A stretch of 51,729 nucleotides of DNA from Verrucomicrobiia bacterium (GCA_035946615.1 DASYZB010000023.1:1-51729); one strand, 5' to 3'; shown: positions 42,367 to 51,729, numbered from the stretch's first letter. Numbers and translations are program-made. Notes: generated by a model not told the origin, from the sequence alone.

Positions 42367-42392
42367 CCTCATGAGTCCAGAGACTATGAGTC
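42367..42392 (-). promoter_or_regulatory. C-box (controller-protein operator)
   Basis: Read on the minus strand: GACTCATAGTC (42392-42382), spacer TCTG, GACTCATGAGG (42377-42367). The layout and spacing match known C-boxes such as PvuII's (GACTCATAGTC-TGTG-GACTTATCGTC, from memory). It lies 26 bases upstream of the fused HTH-nuclease start codon. Confidence 0.8.
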
Positions 42393-42553
42393 TTAATTTA
42401 AGAAATCGCAAGAGATTCTTTCAAGGAGACCCTTCCTCATGTACCTCGATACGTCGATTTGGCGTTCGTGGGAAAAAATATAGTCTCTTTTTGGTCTTTA
42501 CTAAAATGCCTCCAACGCGCTTTGATTTCATGCAGCAAAAGAAAGATTTCTAT

Positions 42554-43951
42554 ATGAGCGCGAAACCGGGACGCAATGATCCCTGCCATTGCGGCAGTGG
42601 CAAAAAATACAAACGCTGTCACCTCCCTCTGGATGAGCAGGCGCGCCTGGCTGCGCGCCCCCCAACGCCGGAACCGCCTGAGGAGGCCCCGTTCGAAGGG
42701 CTTGAGGAGGCCGCGCCGGATTGGAAGCCTACCCCTGAGAATTTGAAGAATTTTGGCAGTCTTTTCAAATCACTCGAGTCATCGGGCATGCTTAAGCGCG
42801 ACCCGGAATTGCGGCGTCTCTTCGACGAGAACGAAGTCCTGATCAGATACGTAAATTGCGAGCAGGAGATTGAGGCAGCATCGAAGGAATTGACCCTACA
42901 TGAGGACGGATTTAAAAAGCTTGCTGCGGACGATGAGGCCCTGAACCGCATAACAGAGAAACTCTTCGCTGAGGAGGCCTTCAGACACTTGCGTTTCACG
43001 CCTGAGCAAGTCGAGAAGGCATTTGAAAAGGCAGGCTACTCGCCCTCCATTAAGGGCAAAGAAATGATTGAAAAGCTCTTTTTCAAGGCGCTCCTGTTTT
43101 TGGCCTCGAAAGAGTATCGGAAAAAGACCAGCATGGAATTGCTGATGCTGGCGCCCCGCTACGTTAAAGAAGGGCGTTTGATCCAAGCGCGCCTCATCGA
43201 GATTGCGGCCTTGGCTACTGTGGAAGACACAGATGAAACCAACCCCTTCCTGATGCAAATGTTCAGGTGGGGCCTCGATGAATGGGCCGCTCGGAAGGAC
43301 CAGGAGCAGGAAAACCTAATAGAGATTCTGGGATGCGACCCGAAAACAATGAGCCCGGAGGAGTTGGAAAATTGGCTGGAAGGCCTGGCCGATCCGGCTC
43401 AGGAGAAGCGACTGAAAGAAGCGGTCAACGCATGCCCTGGCCTGGTCCAATCCTCCGTCGCAACGGAAGGGACCATGCTGCGTCAGGCCATCCAGCTTTT
43501 TGAACGAGAAGACTCCGCCTGCCTTTTGCTGAGGGCCGAAGAGATGGAGCCCTGGGCGCCGCGGTTCAATCGCATCGTTGAAGAACTTTTCGAGAGGTAC
43601 GGGCCAGTGCAGGACGGCGCACAACTCTCTGACACCCAGCAGGAAGAAGCCTATTCCACAGTTTATCTGCCCGCTATGCGTGAAATAGCCAAAGGTGTTT
43701 TCAGCCCGGAACGGCTCAGAAAACTTGTTGCCGACCTGAAAGCCTATCGCAAGGAGCTGTTTGGCGCTGGTGAAAGAGAGGCGGGATTAAGCGCAACGGG
43801 CGCGATTATTTATGTGGAGCGAGAGGATGATCCGTCGCAGAACCCGTTTCTGATAAACCTTTGCAGCAGGTCCATCCATGCCATGGCTGACGCTGCGCAG
43901 GAGCAGAGCGGGGAAGATGTCCCCGCCGCCTCCTCAGCCGGGACTGCCTAA
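42554..43951 (+). CDS. SEC-C motif protein
   Basis: This 465-residue protein begins MSAKPGRNDPCHCGSGKKYK, then RCH: the SEC-C zinc motif CxCx8CH (about residues 11-23). The rest is a long helical, Glu-rich region (EEAPFEGLEEAAPDW, EQVEKAFEKAGYSPS, SMELLMLAPRYVKEGRL) with no known domain. SEC-C motifs occur on SecA and on many stand-alone proteins, where they bind partners. ATG 42554 is chosen because the motif then sits at the N-terminus; ATG 42530 is possible. The frame is open far upstream but there it lies antisense to the restriction gene. It is divergent from the R-M genes. Confidence 0.85.
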   Translation: MSAKPGRNDPCHCGSGKKYKRCHLPLDEQARLAARPPTPEPPEEAPFEGLEEAAPDWKPTPENLKNFGSLFKSLESSGMLKRDPELRRLFDENEVLIRYVNCEQEIEAASKELTLHEDGFKKLAADDEALNRITEKLFAEEAFRHLRFTPEQVEKAFEKAGYSPSIKGKEMIEKLFFKALLFLASKEYRKKTSMELLMLAPRYVKEGRLIQARLIEIAALATVEDTDETNPFLMQMFRWGLDEWAARKDQEQENLIEILGCDPKTMSPEELENWLEGLADPAQEKRLKEAVNACPGLVQSSVATEGTMLRQAIQLFEREDSACLLLRAEEMEPWAPRFNRIVEELFERYGPVQDGAQLSDTQQEEAYSTVYLPAMREIAKGVFSPERLRKLVADLKAYRKELFGAGEREAGLSATGAIIYVEREDDPSQNPFLINLCSRSIHAMADAAQEQSGEDVPAASSAGTA

Positions 43952-43997
43952 GGCGCTTGAGCAACTGGTAAGACTCAGGAGTTGATCATTTGAATTC

Positions 43998-44253
43998 ATG
44001 AAGCCGTTGCTCCTGCTCTTCGTGTCCGCTTTCAGTCTGGTTGCGGCTGTGCCGGGACACCCACGTGTGGGAGAAAGTGGAGCTGACTTTCCGGGCGGCA
44101 AACTCATATCCCAATCCATACAGCGGCTGGGCCTACTGTGCGCGTTCTCCCGGCAAAGATTTCTTCCTGGCCTATTTTGAAAAGGGTTGTCCGCAGCACA
44201 GCCTCGTTCGCGGCGCGCTGCCGAATGCAACTTCCCGGCGATTTCCCTTTTGA
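43998..44253 (+). pseudogene. Frameshifted remnant of a secreted DUF5060-type protein
   Basis: An ATG at 43998 opens a signal peptide MKPLLLLFVSAFSLVAAVPG in one frame. From about 44041 a second frame reads DTHVWEKVELTFRAANSYPN followed by PYSGWAY, strongly like the start of a DUF5060 domain (W..vEL.f.a...Y.NPY), common ahead of glycoside hydrolase-like domains. The two frames need one shift between about 44041 and 44065, and the second stops at 44253. No catalytic domain follows. I read it as a broken gene. Confidence 0.6.
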
Positions 44254-44340
44254 ATCTGCGTTTCTCTGCGGTATCTGGGGTCGAAGTGGCGTTTTAGGAG
44301 TTGTCGCACGGGTTGGTTCTGGGCATCCTTCGCGCCCAAT

Positions 44341-45693
44341 ATGCGGCAGGTCAACCTCGGGCTTATCGGCGGCGGGACGGTGGGCAGCGGCGTGTTTCAC
44401 GCGCTGCAGCTCAATGCCGGCCTGATGGCCTCGCGCATTGGCGTCGAAATCGGCGTTCGCAAAGTGGCCGTTAAGGCGCTGGATGAACCCCGACCGTATC
44501 CGATTGCCCGCTCGTTGCTGACCACCGATTGGAATGGGGTGGTGCAGGACCCGGCCGTGGATGTCGTCGTTGAATTGGTTGGGGGCACCACCATCGCCCG
44601 CAACATGATCCTGACCGCGCTGAGGCTTGGCAAACCGGTCATTACGGCCAACAAAGCCCTGCTCTCTGCGCATGGAGAAGAGCTGTTTGCGGCTGCCAAA
44701 GAGTTCGGCACCAATCTCTATTATGAGGCCAGCGTGTGCGGCGGCATTCCGATCATCAAGGCCCTTCGGGAAGGCTTTGTTGGCAACCGCATCACGCATC
44801 TGTACGGCATCGTCAACGGGACCTGCAATTACATTCTGACCCGGATGAAGCTGGAAGGGGTCGAGTTCGCGGATGTATTGCGCGAGGCGCAAGCCCAGGG
44901 CTACGCCGAAGCCGAGCCGTCGCTGGATATTGACGGCTGGGACGCGCAGCACAAGGTCGGCATCCTGGCGTCACTGGCACATGGGTTTTGGGTCAAGCCC
45001 AAGGACATTTACGTCGAGGGCATCCGCGCTATCACACGCGCTGATATGCAATTCGCCGGCCAGTTTGGCTATACGATCAAACTCTTGGGGATTATCAAGG
45101 GAATTGACCAGAACCCAGCCGGCCAGGGCCCGGGGAAGAAAAGGCATCAAAACAATGGAGGCGCCCGCGTGCAGGTCTCCGTGTATCCAACTCTGATCCC
45201 CAACTCGCATGTGCTGGCGAGTGTCAACCACGTCTTCAACGCCGTGTTCGTGCGCGGCGACGTTGTCGGGGATACCTTGTTCTATGGCCGCGGCGCCGGC
45301 AAAGATGCCACGGCCAGCGCCGTGCTGAGCGATGTCGCCGATGCAGCCCTGGACCTGAAATTCGGAACCAAACACCGTCGGCCGCCGTTCGTCCCCCATG
45401 ATCGCCAGGGCAGGGTGCTGCCGATTGGCGAGGTGTTGTCCCGCTATTTCGTTCGGTTAAACGTGGTGGACGTGCCGGGAACGTTGGCCAGGATAGCCAG
45501 GATATTTGGAGATTTGCAGATTGGCATTTCTTCGGTCATCCAGCCGGAAGGCCATGAAGGGGCGAGCGTGCCGTTGATTTTGATGCTGCACGATGCCGTG
45601 AATGGCGCCGTCTCACGGGCGCTCCAGCGCATAGCCGCGTTGCCGGTCATCAAAGGCAAGCCGGTGATGATTCGCGTTGAAGATTTCCAATGA
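44341..45693 (+). CDS. hom: Homoserine dehydrogenase
   Basis: Reduces aspartate semialdehyde to homoserine for threonine and methionine synthesis. The 450-residue enzyme has the NAD(P) motif LGLIGGGTVGSGVFHAL, PVITANKALLS, the catalytic region YEASVCGGIPIIKALREG, and IVNGTCNYIL, with GWDAQHKVGILASLA following. A C-terminal ACT domain (RLNVVDVPGTLARIARIFGD) suggests feedback control, usually by threonine. A Lys/Asn-rich insert (GPGKKRHQNNGGARV) breaks the middle. It is 19 bases upstream of the aspartokinase gene. Confidence 0.95.
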   Translation: MRQVNLGLIGGGTVGSGVFHALQLNAGLMASRIGVEIGVRKVAVKALDEPRPYPIARSLLTTDWNGVVQDPAVDVVVELVGGTTIARNMILTALRLGKPVITANKALLSAHGEELFAAAKEFGTNLYYEASVCGGIPIIKALREGFVGNRITHLYGIVNGTCNYILTRMKLEGVEFADVLREAQAQGYAEAEPSLDIDGWDAQHKVGILASLAHGFWVKPKDIYVEGIRAITRADMQFAGQFGYTIKLLGIIKGIDQNPAGQGPGKKRHQNNGGARVQVSVYPTLIPNSHVLASVNHVFNAVFVRGDVVGDTLFYGRGAGKDATASAVLSDVADAALDLKFGTKHRRPPFVPHDRQGRVLPIGEVLSRYFVRLNVVDVPGTLARIARIFGDLQIGISSVIQPEGHEGASVPLILMLHDAVNGAVSRALQRIAALPVIKGKPVMIRVEDFQ

Positions 45694-45712
45694 AGCCGGT
45701 TGAGAGGAATTT

Positions 45713-46930
45713 ATGGCTTTAATTGTTCAAAAATACGGCGGCACCTCCGTAGGCAATACCGAGCGCATTAGGAACGTGGCGCGCCGCGTGGCCCAGTATC
45801 GCGCCAAAGGCGACAAAGTGGTTGTGGTCGTCTCGGCGATGAGCGGGGTGACTGATAATCTGATTAAGCTGGCCAAGGACCTCATGCCGCTGCCCAACGA
45901 GCGCGAGATGGATGTCCTTTTGGCAACCGGCGAGCAGACCACCATCGCCTTAACGGCCATCGCCCTTCATTCGCTGGATGTGCCCGCGGTCTCATTGACC
46001 GGGGCCCAGGCGGGGATTGTCACCGATGGTGTTCATACCAAGGCAAAGATTCAAAACATCACGCCAAAAAAAATCCATGACCTGCTCAACGAAGGCCAGG
46101 TGGTGATCGTCGCTGGTTTCCAAGGCCAGACGCTCGACGGGCAGGTGACCACCCTGGGCCGGGGCGGCTCGGATTTAACTGCCATTGCGCTGGCCGCCGC
46201 CCTCAAGGCAGACCTGTGCCAGATTTACACCGATGTGGATGGGGTCTATACCGCCGACCCGCGCCTGGTGTCCAGCGCCAAAAAGCTAGACGAGATTTCC
46301 TACGACGAGATGCTCGAGCTGGCCAGCCTTGGGGCCAAGGTCATGCAGTCACGCTCGGTCGAGTTTGCTAAAAAATTCGAGGTGGTATTCGAGGTCCGGT
46401 CCAGTCTTAACGATCATCCAGGCACCATTGTGAAAGAAGAAACCAAAAACATGGAAGACATCGTCGTGCGGGGCGTCTCGCTCGACAAGAACCAGGCGAA
46501 AATTACGCTCGTTGCAGTGCCGGACAAGCCCGGCATTGCGGCGCGCATCTTTAAGGCCATAGGCGACGCGGCGATCAATGTCGATATGATCGTGCAGAAC
46601 ATCAGCCATGGCAGCGGCGCCCCCGCCACCGACCTGTCATTTACGGTCGATAAACCAGACTTGCTCAAGGCCCAAAAAGTGATCGATTCCCTAAAGGCCG
46701 AGGTCGGTTTTGGCAAAGTCATTGCCACCGATAAAATCGCCAAGCTCTCGATCGTGGGAGTGGGAATGAAAAGTCATACAGGCGTGGCCGGAAAGATGTT
46801 CGAAATCCTGGCCCGCGAAGGGATAAACATCGACATGATCTCGACCAGCGAAATCAAAATCTCTGTGGTGATTGATATCGCCAAAGGGGAACAGGCGATG
46901 CGGGCCGTGCATGAGGTGTTTTTGAGGTAG
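45713..46930 (+). CDS. lysC: Aspartate kinase
   Basis: Phosphorylates aspartate, the first step of the lysine/threonine/methionine pathway. The 405-residue enzyme has the kinase motif VQKYGGTSVGN, LGRGGSDLTAIALAAALKAD, IYTDVDGVYTADPR, and two ACT domains at the C-terminus (ITLVAVPDKPGIAARIFKAI and LSIVGVGMKSHTGVAGKMFE) that bind the feedback inhibitors. It is cotranscribed with hom. ATG 45713, with GAGAGG 11 bases earlier. Confidence 0.96.
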   Translation: MALIVQKYGGTSVGNTERIRNVARRVAQYRAKGDKVVVVVSAMSGVTDNLIKLAKDLMPLPNEREMDVLLATGEQTTIALTAIALHSLDVPAVSLTGAQAGIVTDGVHTKAKIQNITPKKIHDLLNEGQVVIVAGFQGQTLDGQVTTLGRGGSDLTAIALAAALKADLCQIYTDVDGVYTADPRLVSSAKKLDEISYDEMLELASLGAKVMQSRSVEFAKKFEVVFEVRSSLNDHPGTIVKEETKNMEDIVVRGVSLDKNQAKITLVAVPDKPGIAARIFKAIGDAAINVDMIVQNISHGSGAPATDLSFTVDKPDLLKAQKVIDSLKAEVGFGKVIATDKIAKLSIVGVGMKSHTGVAGKMFEILAREGINIDMISTSEIKISVVIDIAKGEQAMRAVHEVFLR

Positions 46931-46998
46931 ATGGATTTCCTTTTTGAATTTTGATTTTAGATTTTCGATTCGCGGGACGACATCCGTGAAATCTATGG

Positions 46999-49722
46999 TC
47001 AATGTATTGGTTGTGCGACCTCGTTTCCGATTCGTTCGAGGTCGAACAGCGGATCATCCAGGCACTGGCGGACGGCGTTCAACAATTGATTGGGAGAGCA
47101 GGGTTTGGGAACGAAGCGAGTGCGAGTGCGGCGAAGGAAGGCGGTGTCCTGGCCCAGTGAATCGCCACTGTAGCCGCTGGTGAAGAGAACTCTGAGGGCG
47201 GAGTTATGGGCGCGCAACCGTTCGGCCAATTCGCGACCGGTAATCCCGCCGGGCATGACCATATCGGTCAGGAGCAGATCGAAATCGCACGCGCAGGAGG
47301 AGTATTGCTGGAGGGCCTGGCCGCCCGAGGCCGCTTCGCGAATACGATAGCCGAATTTCTCGAGAACGGCGCGGCTTACAGCGCGCACCCCCTCTTCATC
47401 TTCCACCAGGAGGATGCGTTCCGAGCCACGAGCGGGTGCTGGGCCTGTCTGTGCGGCTTGGGTTTGAGCCGGCACTTCTTTGAGTTCCGGAAGAAAAAGA
47501 GCGAATGTGGAGCCGACCCCAAGTTCGGTTGAGACTTCAATCCAGCCTTCGTGCTGTTTGGCGATTCCGTAAACTGTGGAGAGGCCCAAGCCGGTCCCTT
47601 TGCCGACGTCCTTGGTGGTGAAGAATGGTTCGAAAATGCGAGGGAGGATCTCCTGGGGAATCCCGGTTCCGAAGTCCTGAACCGAGAGGGTGACGAAGGA
47701 ACCTGGGCGGGCGTCGTGATGAGTGCGGACATGGGAGCTATCGACTCGGCTGATGCTGGTGCGAACGATAAGACGCCCCCCGCGAGGCATGGCATCGCGG
47801 GCGTTGACCACCAGGTTGACCAGCACCTGCTCGAGCATCCCTGGGTCTGCCTGAACGTAAGGGGACTTGGCGGAATAATCGCATTGGAGGTTGATATGCT
47901 CACCGATAATCCGCTTGAGCATTTTGGTCAGATTACTCACCAACCCGTTTAGGTCGATGGGGCGAGATTGCATGATTTGTTTGCGGCCAAAAATTAGAAG
48001 CTGGTTGGTGAGATTGGCGGCGCGATCAGCGGCAGCGGCAACCTGGTGCAGGCACTCGCGAGCTTCGGGCTTGAGTTGGTCTCCAAACATGATAACCAGG
48101 TCTGCATTGCCCCGAATGACTGCCAGGAGATTGTTGAAATCGTGGGCCACACCCCCGGCGAGCTGGCCGATGGCCTCGAGTCTTTGGGATTGGCGCAGTT
48201 GCTCCTGGGTTTGGCGCAGGATTTCCTGGGCCCGTTTCCGGGCCGAGACATCGTGTTGGATAGCGACATAATGGGTAATGGCCCCCTGGGGATCAACGAT
48301 GGGCGTGATGCTGGCTTCGCAGGTGAGCAAACACCCATCTTTGCTGCGATTCACCATTTCGCCATGCCACGAATTTCCGGATGAAATTGTTTGCCAAAGC
48401 TGTTCGTAAAATTCAACGGGGTGCTTGCCCGATCTCAAAAGACTCATCTTGCGCCCAAGCGCTTCTGCCGCAGAATACCCGGTGAGCTGCGTGAATGCCG
48501 GATTAAGCCATCGAATCACGCCGTTCAGGTCGGTGATGACAATGGTATTCTCAGCGGCGCTGAGTGCAGCGCCCTGAAGCCTCAATTGGACCGTCTGCTC
48601 AATCGATTGAATCGCGAATGAGAGATCGGCCGAGAGCCTTTCCAGGAGTGTCAGCTCGTGCTCCTTAAAGAAATTTGCTTCACCGCTATAGAGGGCCAGG
48701 ATGCCAAGGGTTCGGGCGTCCGTCCTAAGCGGAAAGGCGGCAACGGAAGCGTAACCGCGTTTGAGGGCTTTTTCGCGCCACACATCGATGCCTGGGTCAT
48801 GGGCGATGTCGTTGCAAAGAGCGACCCGGCCTTGGATAAGGGCTTGGCTGCCGGGGCCGGAGCTCAACTCTGAATCAGGATTGGCTGAAAGTGTTACGTC
48901 GGAAAGATAACCCTCTTCGTGGCCGAACCAAACGGTTGGCCGGACCAAAAGCGTCTCGGGGTCCAGCGCGCCAAACCAGGCCATTACAAAATGACCCTCC
49001 TGGACCAGGACGCGGCAGGCCTCCTGGCAGAGAGAATCGACCGAACGCGCGCGGACGATCAGTTCGTTTATCCCGCTGAGGACTGAATAGAGCCGGTTGG
49101 CGCGTTCCAGCCGCCTGGCCGCGCGTTGTCTTTCTGCCGCAAGCGTGGTGAGTTCGCGGTTGGAGGCGCGCAGTTGGCGGGTGCGTTGCTCGACGGACTC
49201 TTCCAACGCCTTAAGGGTCGCCTTGGAAATCCGTCCCAGACGCCATTTTTCGGTGAGCGTATGCGCAAGCTGCAGGACCTCAATGACGTCGAAAGGCTTT
49301 TTGAGTATTAAGATGCGCTCGGGATGGCCTAGCCGCGTCGCCATTTCGTCCCAGGAGTAATCGGAGTAGGCGGTGCAGATGACAATCTGCAATTCGGGAT
49401 CGACCTGCCAGAGGTGAGCTATGGTTTCAATTCCATCCCATCCCGAGGGCATCCGGATGTCCACAAAGGCCAGGGCGAAGGGGATTCCTGCGTTCGTTGC
49501 CCCGCTCACCGCATCGAGGCCCTCCTTCCCGTCGTAAGCGGACGCTACATCGAATTGAACCGGAGTCGCGCCGGTTTTATTTTCGTCGAACAACGCGGCC
49601 TCGAGAGCGTCGAAATCAGGACGGCTTGTGGCGCGAAGAATTTTGCGGAAATCATCGTGGATCGAGGGGTTATCGTCGATGACCAGGATGCGGTGGTTAG
49701 GGGGCTGGAGGGAGTTGCTCAT
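46999..49722 (-). CDS. Hybrid sensor histidine kinase (REC-GAF-PAS-HisKA-HATPase-REC)
   Basis: The protein has 907 residues. Order: N-terminal receiver ([19 protein letters not shown], phospho-Asp in FVDIRMPS); a coiled linker; a GAF-type domain ([20 protein letters not shown]); a PAS/PAC domain ([20 protein letters not shown]); HisKA with [16 protein letters not shown] (phospho-His); HATPase ([32 protein letters not shown]); and a C-terminal receiver ([23 protein letters not shown]). No membrane segment, so it is cytoplasmic and probably receives phosphate and passes it internally. It starts two bases after the stop of the upstream kinase gene. Confidence 0.93.
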   Translation of the reverse strand: MSNSLQPPNHRILVIDDNPSIHDDFRKILRATSRPDFDALEAALFDENKTGATPVQFDVASAYDGKEGLDAVSGATNAGIPFALAFVDIRMPSGWDGIETIAHLWQVDPELQIVICTAYSDYSWDEMATRLGHPERILILKKPFDVIEVLQLAHTLTEKWRLGRISKATLKALEESVEQRTRQLRASNRELTTLAAERQRAARRLERANRLYSVLSGINELIVRARSVDSLCQEACRVLVQEGHFVMAWFGALDPETLLVRPTVWFGHEEGYLSDVTLSANPDSELSSGPGSQALIQGRVALCNDIAHDPGIDVWREKALKRGYASVAAFPLRTDARTLGILALYSGEANFFKEHELTLLERLSADLSFAIQSIEQTVQLRLQGAALSAAENTIVITDLNGVIRWLNPAFTQLTGYSAAEALGRKMSLLRSGKHPVEFYEQLWQTISSGNSWHGEMVNRSKDGCLLTCEASITPIVDPQGAITHYVAIQHDVSARKRAQEILRQTQEQLRQSQRLEAIGQLAGGVAHDFNNLLAVIRGNADLVIMFGDQLKPEARECLHQVAAAADRAANLTNQLLIFGRKQIMQSRPIDLNGLVSNLTKMLKRIIGEHINLQCDYSAKSPYVQADPGMLEQVLVNLVVNARDAMPRGGRLIVRTSISRVDSSHVRTHHDARPGSFVTLSVQDFGTGIPQEILPRIFEPFFTTKDVGKGTGLGLSTVYGIAKQHEGWIEVSTELGVGSTFALFLPELKEVPAQTQAAQTGPAPARGSERILLVEDEEGVRAVSRAVLEKFGYRIREAASGGQALQQYSSCACDFDLLLTDMVMPGGITGRELAERLRAHNSALRVLFTSGYSGDSLGQDTAFLRRTRTRFVPKPCSPNQLLNAVRQCLDDPLFDLERIGNEVAQPIH

Positions 49723-49724
49723 GA

Positions 49725-51593
49725 TCAGTTGGAAGATGCGACCGGCAGTTCGAGGGTGAAGGTGGCTCCGGCGCCGGGCCCTTCGCTTTGGACACTGAGG
49801 CTGCCGCCGAGTTCTTTGGCGGCCAGGGCGGCGCTATGCAGGCCAAAACCGTGGCCGTCTTTGCGTGTGGAAAAGCCAAGGGTAAAAATGCGGGACAGGT
49901 TCTCGCGTGGGATGCCCACACCGTTGTCAACAATCGAAATCCGCACGCGCCCGTCGCCATTGCCAATGCGCATCGTGAGTTTTTTATCCGATCGCTCGGA
50001 TTCGTCGCACGCATATTTGGCGTTGCGAATGAGGTTAATGAGAATCTGAAGGGCCTTGTGTTTGTCCAGCGTCACCAGGGGCTGTTTCGACGGGTAGTCG
50101 CGGCAGACCTGGACCTTATGATTGGAGAGGCTGCCGGCGTTCAAGCGCAGGGCATCCTCAACCAGGTCCGACGCAGGGATCGTTTCTGTCGAGCCTGCGA
50201 GCCGGGCGTAGGTTTGCTGCATGGCGACGATTTGTTTGATGTGGTCTATATTTTTGGCGAGGGATTCTACTTCGCCACGGAAGCGGGCCTCATCGGCGGC
50301 CATGACAGCCGCCAACTGCTTGACGTAAGCCGCCAGGTCGTGAGCTTTTGGGTCAGAGGTGAGGAACTCAGAGAGGTTCCGGGAATGATTGTTTAATACA
50401 TCGGAGATTTTGGCGATGCGGCGGGCAAAGGAATCCTTAACGTGCTGGGCCAGCAGAGTCACCGAAATATTCACGCTGTTGAGGACATTCCCAACATTGT
50501 GAAGGACGCCTGTGGCAACCTCGGCCATCCCCGCCTGGCGGGAAACCTCCAGGAGTCGTTGGTGCGCTCGGATTCGTTCCAAAGCGCCGCTGCAGTGGTC
50601 CGCCAATGCCTGCAGGGTGGCCAAGTCCCGCTCATCATAGGCATGCGGCCTGTAGCTTTGAATGGAGAGCACGGCCACAACATTCGAGCCGTTTCGCACA
50701 GGCGCATACAGGATGGAGAGGGACCGGCGGGCCGTGTCGCCGAACGGTACTCCCTCGGCCTTCTCAAGTTCCGAGACTTCGCGCAGCAAGAGCTGCGGCC
50801 CGGATTCAATGGCCCGTCGAGCCAGCGGGGAGGGCGGTAATTGGGTGAATTGCGGCTGGCATTCAACACGCCGGCCATCGATTAAATCAATATTCAGCAC
50901 GTGCGAGGTCAGATGGGTTTCAGGCGAATACATGTCGCAGAGGGCGCAATCCCACCCTATCAAGCGGTCCGCCACTTCAAAGATAATCATGGCCGCATCT
51001 TTGGGCGTTGCGGCGGCGCTCAGCCGGCGGCCCAACTCCGAGAGGGCGCGATTATGTTCTACTTCCCGCTGGAGCGTCGCCTGCGAGGTCCGCAGAGCTG
51101 TCGTGCGAGAATGGACCTGCCGGCGCAGGGCGAAGATCCAGGAGAAGGCGATGAGTGCGACAAATCCCAGCGTCCCTGCAAGAACCACCAGATGCCGCGC
51201 GCCCCATGCTGGAGGGGCTTTCAGGAGCGCAATGGCTTCAGGGTTGGGAAGGAGAATGCGGAAGGATTGGGGACTATGGCTATCGCTGCCTTGAATCGAG
51301 CACACGCCGCTCAGGCGCAGCAGACTTCCGGGGCGCCAGTTGTAGATGCCAATAGGGAATCTGCCGGAAGAAAGTTGGGCGGTAAAAATGATCGGACCTT
51401 CCTGGAGCACCAGTTTGGGTTGTGCAGAATGCGGGATGTATTGAAGCAATTCGGCGCGAAGCTCGACAAGAGAGGCGTCATTGGTTCCATAAAGCAGAAT
51501 CTGCTCGCCTGTGGCGGCAAGAGGAGTTGGTAATCCAACAGGCTTTAAACGACGGATGAGCGCTTCTTCCAGATGTGGCGAGAAATCGCCCAT
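49725..51593 (-). CDS. Sensor histidine kinase with GAF domain, N-terminus uncertain
   Basis: This 622-residue protein has an N-terminal extracytoplasmic sensor (residues 1 to about 125, with LLRLSGVCSIQGSDSHSPQS), one membrane helix (LVVLAGTLGFVALIAFSWIF), a coiled coil, a GAF domain (DAAMIIFEVADRLIGWDCAL), and a kinase core: GMAEVATGVLHNVGNVLNSV (His), ILINLIRNAKYA (N box), DNGVGIP, GHGFGLHSAALAA (G boxes). ATG 51593 starts at GDFSP, which in related proteins is internal to the sensor, so the N-terminus is probably truncated or out of frame upstream. The frame stays open to the window edge. It is the first gene of a two-kinase operon. Confidence 0.85.
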   Translation of the reverse strand: MGDFSPHLEEALIRRLKPVGLPTPLAATGEQILLYGTNDASLVELRAELLQYIPHSAQPKLVLQEGPIIFTAQLSSGRFPIGIYNWRPGSLLRLSGVCSIQGSDSHSPQSFRILLPNPEAIALLKAPPAWGARHLVVLAGTLGFVALIAFSWIFALRRQVHSRTTALRTSQATLQREVEHNRALSELGRRLSAAATPKDAAMIIFEVADRLIGWDCALCDMYSPETHLTSHVLNIDLIDGRRVECQPQFTQLPPSPLARRAIESGPQLLLREVSELEKAEGVPFGDTARRSLSILYAPVRNGSNVVAVLSIQSYRPHAYDERDLATLQALADHCSGALERIRAHQRLLEVSRQAGMAEVATGVLHNVGNVLNSVNISVTLLAQHVKDSFARRIAKISDVLNNHSRNLSEFLTSDPKAHDLAAYVKQLAAVMAADEARFRGEVESLAKNIDHIKQIVAMQQTYARLAGSTETIPASDLVEDALRLNAGSLSNHKVQVCRDYPSKQPLVTLDKHKALQILINLIRNAKYACDESERSDKKLTMRIGNGDGRVRISIVDNGVGIPRENLSRIFTLGFSTRKDGHGFGLHSAALAAKELGGSLSVQSEGPGAGATFTLELPVASSN

Positions 51594-51729
51594 ATGAGAG
51601 CGATCTCGATAATTGATGGCGGTCCGTGTTGAGTAATTGAGGGATTTGGTTTCGGATGTCAGGTGGTTTGGGTGAGGTGGATTTTTCGCTTTTTTCCTGC
51701 TCCAGCAGAAGGATAAGGCCGGAGCGGCC

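Noticed and set aside
41921-42553. In-frame upstream extension of the SEC-C gene to 41921.
   Set aside because: It is antisense to the fused HTH-nuclease gene, and the SEC-C motif belongs at the N-terminus, so the start is near 42554.

Overview
The window looks like a chromosomal segment of an uncultured Verrucomicrobiota bacterium, probably Pedosphaera/Limisphaerales-like. That is inferred from gene style, not from a marker phylogeny. The support is moderately high GC, weak or absent Shine-Dalgarno sites with many GTG starts, an ECF sigma factor paired with a WD40 Ser/Thr kinase, GYF-domain membrane proteins, a TraR/DksA-like gene ahead of rpmG and rpsR, and many intergenic palindromic repeats. 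No tRNA, rRNA, CRISPR array or intact insertion sequence was recognised.

Layout. 1-3.5 kb: a secreted-protein fragment, a sigma-70 region-4-like gene, a decayed ATPase tail, one low-complexity ORF, then about 1.6 kb without convincing genes but packed with short arrays (four different ~10-bp tandem arrays and a cluster of TTGCACTT boxes). 3.5-17 kb: mostly housekeeping genes (YghO-like GNAT protein, peptide deformylase, PfkB kinase, ParB, DUF309, response regulator, radical SAM, SDR, TAT-exported aldo/keto reductase, glycine/tyrosine-rich lipoprotein, methyltransferase, DUF1469 holin-like protein, exo/endonuclease-phosphatase, FolE2). 16.9-20.5 kb: traR/dksA-like-rpmG-rpsR, a 54-residue basic protein with its own terminator on the opposite strand, class I fructose-bisphosphate aldolase, and a VapBC-type toxin-antitoxin pair. 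20.6-30.5 kb: a hypothetical protein, a GYF/DUF2752 membrane-protein cluster, trpD, polysaccharide deacetylase overlapping a methyltransferase, tadA, a NUDIX hydrolase, hisS, a membrane protein and a Uma2 nuclease.

30.7-40.5 kb is the first notable accessory region. Two tandem paralogous secreted proteins carry a near-match to the MACPF (perforin/complement) signature, H-x6-[FY]-G-T-H-Y. They are transcribed divergently from an ECF sigma factor followed by a 1252-residue membrane Ser/Thr kinase with about 16 WD40 repeats. The link between the two units is inferred from position only.

40.6-42.5 kb is the second notable region: a compact restriction-modification system. One gene fuses a controller-protein-like XRE helix-turn-helix to a PD-(D/E)xK nuclease domain. 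It overlaps a downstream PvuII-like N4-cytosine methyltransferase and has a textbook C-box (GACTCATAGTC-TCTG-GACTCATGAGG) 26 bases upstream of its start codon.

42.5-51.7 kb: a SEC-C motif protein, a frameshifted DUF5060-type pseudogene, homoserine dehydrogenase and aspartokinase (hom-lysC), and a two-gene histidine-kinase operon whose upstream member may be N-terminally truncated.

An interspersed intergenic repeat with a 12-bp-stem hairpin occurs four times (about 3.0, 8.5, 10.2 and 27.9 kb). One copy supplies the last codons of hisS. All family assignments are from reading the sequence and remembered family motifs; no database search was run.
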